This document shows, piece after piece, positions 59,863 through 64,000 of a stretch of 64,000 bases of DNA. The position numbers were made by a program, and so were the translations under genes. Position 1 is the stretch's first letter. Each line of letters starts with the position of its first letter. The notes beneath the pieces were generated by a model, which ran no database searches, was not told the origin of the DNA, and saw only the letters and a list, made by a program, of their open reading frames with translations. This DNA comes from an uncultured Eubacterium sp. Lineage in GTDB: Bacteria > Bacillota > Clostridia > Oscillospirales > Acutalibacteraceae. Where the stretch lies: positions 62,001 to 126,000 of the forward strand of contig CAJTLP010000002.1 in assembly GCA_910577195.1 (NCBI GenBank), in the 5' to 3' direction.

Positions 59863-60042
59863 TTAATTCTGTTTCCTTACAATATCATATTCACTGCCGT
59901 CAGGACGGAAGTATCGGCAGGATTTATTCTGCTCCTGCATCAGGCGGACGTATTCATCCTCATCAAGGACGAGAGAGCAAAAGCTCTCATCCGTCTCGTC
60001 ATCATACTCGTTATACCAGCATTTTTCACAAAGGCTATCCAT
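59863..60042 (-). CDS. DUF6472-like small Cys-containing protein
   Basis: A 59-residue protein beginning MDSLCEKCWYNEYDDETDE with a second Cys pair in FCSLVLDEDE and SCRYFRPDG. This is the short, acidic, four-Cys pattern (CxxC...C...C) of DUF6472, probably zinc or iron binding. The start is at 60042 (AAGGAAGATAAC site); it overlaps the RlmA gene by 8 bp, so the two are cotranscribed. Function unknown. Confidence 0.78.
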   Translation of the reverse strand: MDSLCEKCWYNEYDDETDESFCSLVLDEDEYVRLMQEQNKSCRYFRPDGSEYDIVRKQN

Positions 60043-60817
60043 TATTGTTATCTTCCTTTTTATATTCAAAAATTACAAATTCAACTGTCAGCAGAAGCTC
60101 GCCTACATCATTTAGCTTTGCCTTATCCTTTTCACTCGTTCTGTAAAAATAGGGCGTCATTGAAAAAAGTGTTTTTAAATCCTCCTGCGGTATTTTCACC
60201 CTGTCGCTGATCTTTGTTTTTGATATCAGCTTAAGATTCTCTGTTTTCGGCGGCTGTTCATCATTTTTATAAGGGGTGTCATAGATAAGCTTTTTCATCT
60301 CCCACAAATGATTTTCACCGCCGACTACACAATAAAGTGTTCCGTCTTTCTTAAGCACCCTTGAAAATTCCTTTTCATTAAACGGTGCAAAAAGATGAAG
60401 TGCCGTATCCACGCTTTCACTTTCAACAGGAATGGAGGATAAATTCGCAACGAAATAATGGTTATCTTTTTTACTCTTTGAGGCAAGACGTATCATTTCC
60501 TTGCTGATGTCAAAGCCATAGAGCTCGCCCTCATAATCATCATAATACCCCTCACCGCAGCAGATATCAAGAACAGTGCCCTGCATCTTTTCCTTAAGAT
60601 AATGCTTAAGGCAGGAATAATATTCCTTTGCAAGCAGTGTGTGACGTGCCCTTGCAGAGTCCTTGCTGTCGCCTGTTTTATCACCGTTTTTTGAGCCCAA
60701 AAGCAGATTGACATACCCCTCCTTTGAAAAATCAAAGGAATGATGATTGGTACATTTCAAGGAATTGCCTGTTTTATTCAGTTTTTCATTACAAACAGGA
60801 CAAATAAGAATGGACAT
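60035..60817 (-). CDS. rlmA: 23S rRNA (guanine-N1) methyltransferase RlmA-like
   Basis: Methylates N1 of guanine in helix 35 of 23S rRNA. The 260-residue protein has an N-terminal zinc knot (CPVC at 6-9, then KCTNHHSF at about 21-28) and a class I SAM domain with VLDICCGEGYYDDY and YGFDISKEMIRLA. The ALHLFAPFNEKEFSRVLKKDGTLY segment is typical. Which guanine (745 or 748 type) cannot be told, and tylosin-resistance TlrB is a relative. Overlaps DUF6472; follows exonuclease III by 16 bp. Confidence 0.88.
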   Translation of the reverse strand: MSILICPVCNEKLNKTGNSLKCTNHHSFDFSKEGYVNLLLGSKNGDKTGDSKDSARARHTLLAKEYYSCLKHYLKEKMQGTVLDICCGEGYYDDYEGELYGFDISKEMIRLASKSKKDNHYFVANLSSIPVESESVDTALHLFAPFNEKEFSRVLKKDGTLYCVVGGENHLWEMKKLIYDTPYKNDEQPPKTENLKLISKTKISDRVKIPQEDLKTLFSMTPYFYRTSEKDKAKLNDVGELLLTVEFVIFEYKKEDNNNG

Positions 60818-60833
60818 AGTTTACCTCGTAAAA

Positions 60834-61589
60834 TTAAATGTTAATATCAAGCTCGATAGGGCAATGATCTGAACCGAAAATATCGGTATGAATTTTGGCA
60901 TCCTCAAGCTTATCATCAAGTGCTTTTGATGTTATGAAATAATCAATTCTCCAACCTGCATTCTTTTCCCTTGCCTTGAACATATAGGACCACCAACTGT
61001 AAATGCCCTCAGCGTCAGGATAGAAAAATCTGAAAGAATCTGTGAAGCCACTGTCAAGCATCAATGTAAGCTTCTCCCTTTCATCATCAGTAAAGCCTGC
61101 GTTTTTATGATTCGTCTTAGGATTTTTCAAATCAATTTCTTTATGTGCCACATTCAGGTCACCGCAGAAAATAACAGGCTTTGCCTTTTCAAGAGTGAGA
61201 ATATAGTCTCTAAAATCATTTTCCCACTGCATACGATAGTCAAGCCTTTTCAGTTCCCTCTGAGAATTGGGAACATAAACTGTGGCAAAATAGAAATTCT
61301 CAAATTCAAGCGTAATGAGTCTGCCCTCTTTATCGTGTTCATCAATACCCATACCGTATGTTACACTGACAGGCTTTTTCTTGGTAAATATGGCAGTGCC
61401 GGAATACCCCTTTTTCTCAGCATAGTTCCAGTAGCAGTTATAACCCTCAGGGGAAAAATCAATCTGACCCTCCTGCAGCTTGGTTTCCTGCAGGCAGAAG
61501 ATATCCGCATCTGTTTCACCAAAGAATTTTTCAAAATCCTTATTCATACACGCACGTAAACCGTTCACGTTCCACGAAATCATTTTCAT
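60834..61589 (-). CDS. xth: Exodeoxyribonuclease III
   Basis: An AP endonuclease and 3' exonuclease for base-excision repair. The 251-residue protein has the motifs SWNVNGLRA, CLQETKLQ (catalytic Glu), WSYMFKARE, and GDLNVAHKEIDL, with the final SDHCPIELDI containing the catalytic His. A GTG at 61598 is an alternative start; the ATG at 61589 with AGGTG is preferred. It is first of a minus-strand run with RlmA and DUF6472. Confidence 0.95.
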   Translation of the reverse strand: MKMISWNVNGLRACMNKDFEKFFGETDADIFCLQETKLQEGQIDFSPEGYNCYWNYAEKKGYSGTAIFTKKKPVSVTYGMGIDEHDKEGRLITLEFENFYFATVYVPNSQRELKRLDYRMQWENDFRDYILTLEKAKPVIFCGDLNVAHKEIDLKNPKTNHKNAGFTDDEREKLTLMLDSGFTDSFRFFYPDAEGIYSWWSYMFKAREKNAGWRIDYFITSKALDDKLEDAKIHTDIFGSDHCPIELDINI

Positions 61590-61606
61590 AATTGTCACCT
61601 ATAGCA

Positions 61607-61640
61607 AATGAAAGAATAACCCTAAGATTATTCTTTCATT
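61607..61640 (-). terminator. Terminator of the AICAR transformylase gene
   Basis: AATGAAAGAATAA (61607-61619) with TTATTCTTTCATT (61628-61640), an AT-rich perfect 13-bp stem; weak T tract, so termination may be partial and xth may receive read-through. Confidence 0.55.
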
Positions 61641-61662
61641 GTTTGTTTATTATATTTGAATC

Positions 61663-62838
61663 TTAGTGATGGAAAAGTCTGATACCTGTCATAGTCATTG
61701 CGATACCGTGATTATCACAGCACTCAATAACAGCCTCATCTCTTACTGAGCCGCCCGGCTGCGCAATGTATTTAACGCCTGAACGTACAGCCCTTTCAAT
61801 ATTGTCCTCAAATGGGAAGAATGCATCGGAGCCCAGAGCAACATCGGTCATCTTTTCATGCCAAGCGTCCTTCTCCTCCTTCGTAAACGGAGCAGGGCAC
61901 TCTGTGAAATATCTCTGCCATACGCCGTCCTTGAGGAGCTCCTCATACTCATCTGAAATATAAAGGTCAATCGCATTATCTGCATCACACTTACGGATAC
62001 CCTCAATAAACGGAAGATTGAGCACCTTTTCATTTCTTCTGAGCCAGAGCATATCAGCCTTATTACCTGCCATACGAGTACAAAGGATACGGCTCTGCTG
62101 ACCTGCACCGACACCGAGAGTCTGTCCGCCCTGTGCATAAACTACTGAGTTTGACTGTGTATATTTTAAAGTAATCATTGAAATGAGCAAATCAATCTTT
62201 GCAATTTCAGGGATTTCCTTAATCTTAGTCGGCATATCGTTGAAAAGGTCCATAGTAATTTTAGCGTTATTACGCTTCTGCTCAAACTTGATACCGAATA
62301 CCTGCTTTGTCTCCATCTCCTCAGGAACATAATCAGCGTCCATTTTAATAATAAGGAAATTACCTCTTCTCTTTGATTTGAGAATTTCAAGTGCCTCATC
62401 TGTATAAGACGGTGCGATGATACCGTCGCTTACCTCTTTAACAAGGAACTTCGCAACAGAAGCATCACATTCGTCACTGAGAGCCGCAAAGTCACCGAAG
62501 GAAGACTGTCTGTCACAGCTTCTTGCACGTACATAAGCCTGTGCAATCGGTGAAAGCTCAAGTCCGTCAGGTACCATACATACTTTTCTGTCAATATCAT
62601 CAAGCGGCTGAGCAACTGCAGCACCTGCAGGTGAAACGTGTTTAAAGGAAGCTGCACTCGGAAGACCTGTAGCCTCCTTCAGCTCCTTGACAAGCTGCCA
62701 CGAGTTAAATGCATCTAAAAGATTAATATATCCTGCTGCTCCGTTGAGTATTTCAAATGGAAGATCCTTGCCGTCCATATGAATTCTTGCAGGATTCTGA
62801 TTCGGGTTACAACCGTATTTAAGCTTATACTCTGTCAT
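61663..62838 (-). CDS. purH: Stand-alone AICAR formyltransferase (PurH N-terminal domain absent)
   Basis: Penultimate step of IMP synthesis: formylates AICAR with 10-formyl-THF. The 391-residue protein covers only the transformylase part of bifunctional PurH. Visible motifs are LKYGCNPNQNPA, SFKHVSPAGAAV, the KYTQSNSVVYAQGGQTLGVGAGQQSR segment that holds the formyl-transfer Lys region, and SDAFFPFEDNIERA near the end. The IMP cyclohydrolase domain must be encoded elsewhere, a split seen in many Clostridia. An ACGGAGGATAAG site precedes the start. Confidence 0.93.
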   Translation of the reverse strand: MTEYKLKYGCNPNQNPARIHMDGKDLPFEILNGAAGYINLLDAFNSWQLVKELKEATGLPSAASFKHVSPAGAAVAQPLDDIDRKVCMVPDGLELSPIAQAYVRARSCDRQSSFGDFAALSDECDASVAKFLVKEVSDGIIAPSYTDEALEILKSKRRGNFLIIKMDADYVPEEMETKQVFGIKFEQKRNNAKITMDLFNDMPTKIKEIPEIAKIDLLISMITLKYTQSNSVVYAQGGQTLGVGAGQQSRILCTRMAGNKADMLWLRRNEKVLNLPFIEGIRKCDADNAIDLYISDEYEELLKDGVWQRYFTECPAPFTKEEKDAWHEKMTDVALGSDAFFPFEDNIERAVRSGVKYIAQPGGSVRDEAVIECCDNHGIAMTMTGIRLFHH

Positions 62839-62943
62839 ATTCTTATCCTCCGTTAATCCTATAACTTTTAATATTGTTATTTTATACTATTACATTGAAA
62901 AAAGCAAGGCGGAATGTTACAATATGGTCAATGGAGAGAAAAA

Positions 62944-63762
62944 ATGAACGGAATTTTAGTAGTTAACCACTTCTTAAACAGCAATAAGTTTAATGAACTG
63001 CATCATCATCTTATATCATCTGCAAAACAGATGAATATAAATCTGACAATGAAAACCAATCTTGAGCTTGCCACTGAACGTGCACAGGCTGACTTTGTTC
63101 TCTTTTGGGACAAGGATATCAATCTGGCAAAACGGCTTGAAAAGGAAGGACTGCCTGTTTTCAACTCTTCACGTGCTATTGCACTCTGCGACGACAAGGC
63201 AAGAACTTGTATTGCACTTGACGGCATTGTACCCCAGCCGAAAACGCTTATAGCACCTAAATGCTTTTTTAAGGCTGATATGAGCGAGTTTGTCACAAGA
63301 GCAATTGACATACTCGGCCTGCCTTTAGTTTTCAAAGAATGCTTCGGCTCCTTCGGAGAGCAGGTTCACCTGTGCCATAGCTTTGATGAAATTATGCAGC
63401 ATATCACCGAAAAACCTTTTATATTACAGGCATTTATAACGGAAGGTGCCGGCATGGATGCAAGGCTTGAAATCGTCGGCGGCAAATGTGTGAGTGCTGT
63501 AAAGAGGATAAATGAAAATGATTTCCGTTCAAATGTTACAAATGGCGGCACAATGTGTCCTTACGAGCCGACGGCAGCAGAAATTGAAACGGCGGTCACT
63601 GCCTGCAATACGCTTGGTCTCACCTTTGGCGGTGTTGATATCCTTGAAAACGGTATGGTGTGCGAGGTAAACTCAAATGCACACATCATCAATATAATGA
63701 ACTGCACCGGACTGGATATTGCACCGATTATTTTCAATGAAATCACGGAGAAAATCAGATGA
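62944..63762 (+). CDS. RimK/LysX-like ATP-grasp ligase
   Basis: A 272-residue ATP-grasp protein with the pre-ATP-grasp domain (1-90), the ATP-binding region (GLPLVFKECFGSFGEQVHL, about 135-153), MDARLEIVGGKCVSAVKR and the metal-binding GGVDILENGMVCEVNSNAHI end. Such enzymes join a carboxylate and an amine with ATP, as in RimK glutamylation or amino-group-carrier LysX. GGAGAGAAAAA precedes the ATG at 62944. Its stop overlaps the next start by 4 bp, where a second, related gene begins, so the two make a pair of ligases. Confidence 0.85.
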   Translation: MNGILVVNHFLNSNKFNELHHHLISSAKQMNINLTMKTNLELATERAQADFVLFWDKDINLAKRLEKEGLPVFNSSRAIALCDDKARTCIALDGIVPQPKTLIAPKCFFKADMSEFVTRAIDILGLPLVFKECFGSFGEQVHLCHSFDEIMQHITEKPFILQAFITEGAGMDARLEIVGGKCVSAVKRINENDFRSNVTNGGTMCPYEPTAAEIETAVTACNTLGLTFGGVDILENGMVCEVNSNAHIINIMNCTGLDIAPIIFNEITEKIR

Positions 63763-64000
63763 AAGGTGTACTCATATATTCGGAAAAAGAGGCGGTACGC
63801 AACGCCTTTGCAATAAAAAAATTCAAGGAAAATCTGAACATTGATTTAGTAAATCCTGATTTCAGAGGGAATGCCGACTTTGTGATAAACCGAACAAACG
63901 ATTATAAAGTCGGAAAATATTTTGAGGAAAAAGGAATAAGAGTCTTCAATCCGTCAAAGCTTTCAAGACTTGCAAATGATAAGCAGTACTGCTATGAATT
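63759..64000 (+). CDS. Second ATP-grasp-like gene, 3' end cut by window
   Basis: Begins ATG at 63759, four bases overlapping the previous stop. The 80 visible residues open MKGVLIYSEKEAVRNAFAI, followed by NADFVINRTNDYKVGKYFEEKGIRVFNPSK and SRLANDKQYCYE. This aligns with the first ligase, which has ADFVLFWDKDINLAKRLEKEGLPVFNSSR and ALCDDKARTCI in the same order, so both genes have the same pre-ATP-grasp fold. No stop is reached. Probably a second ligase of the same family; the catalytic half lies outside. Confidence 0.7.
   Translation, partial: MKGVLIYSEKEAVRNAFAIKKFKENLNIDLVNPDFRGNADFVINRTNDYKVGKYFEEKGIRVFNPSKLSRLANDKQYCYE

Noticed and set aside
1..64000. Prophage, integrative element or CRISPR array.
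   Set aside because: No integrase, transposase, phage structural gene, regularly spaced repeat or cas gene was found; only short repeats without coding capacity.

Overview
The window is a 64 kb stretch of a low-GC Gram-positive chromosome. AGGAGG-type ribosome binding sites, sigma-A promoters (TTGACA-17-TATAAT), stand-alone AICAR transformylase, DUF815, DUF3048, DUF6472, YtvI-like and LCP proteins, wall-polymer genes, a class B sortase fold and a type A RNase P RNA all point to Clostridia, most likely a gut member of the Oscillospiraceae/Ruminococcus group. This assignment is inferred from gene content, not from a marker search. No integrase, transposase, CRISPR array or tRNA was recognised, so this is core or semi-core chromosome with a few small dispersed repeats.

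Layout. 1-6.9 kb: partial CHAP hydrolase, a possible actin-like protein with a small partner ORF, a DUF3048 membrane-anchored protein, a membrane-linked XRE regulator, alanine racemase, a candidate ~100-nt ncRNA with its own promoter and terminator, and a small sigma-like gene pair behind a LexA-like box. 6.9-13 kb: a membrane acyltransferase, then a tightly overlapping operon of FlK-like thioesterase, HAD-Nudix fusion, cysteine desulfurase, ThiI and a sortase-like protein without any histidine. 12.9-19 kb: a MITE-like repeat, amidohydrolase plus ECF S-component, a CmpB-like membrane protein, an amino-acid binding lipoprotein, SfsA, a second repeat element, threonine deaminase and RidA. 19-23.4 kb: two large fusion proteins for a CDP-alditol/glycerol-phosphate polymer. 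23.6-28.7 kb: a response regulator / sensor kinase / HtrA protease operon and a DUF815 ATPase. 28.8-31.3 kb: GntR regulator, ilvC and hpt.

31.3-33.6 kb is the most striking locus: a cobalamin riboswitch controls two adjacent secreted proteins. One has a transcobalamin-like C-terminal (DUF4430) domain and the other resembles an alpha/alpha-toroid protein with a cell-wall sorting-like tail. Together they look like a two-gene version of the animal intrinsic factor/transcobalamin architecture, which would make them a B12 capture system at the Gram-positive surface.

33.6-43.8 kb: GH20 hexosaminidase, a lipoprotein, GH36 galactosidase, an IscR/Rrf2 regulator, TcdA, TagD, aspartate kinase, homoserine dehydrogenase, an ACT regulator and a YtvI/AI-2E permease. 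43.8-56 kb: myo-inositol catabolism genes in two minus-strand blocks (iolG-iolD-iolE and aldolase-iolC). Between them is a plus-strand block with a TSCPD protein, a large GH36-like enzyme, a zinc-ribbon signal peptidase, a GPH sugar symporter, a hydrolase and a MIF-like tautomerase. 56-64 kb: rnpB with a dispersed repeat against its 3' end, an LCP ligase, a membrane-bound MerR protein, a frameshifted 5'-3' exonuclease, DUF6472, RlmA, exonuclease III, AICAR transformylase and two adjacent ATP-grasp genes, the second cut by the window end.
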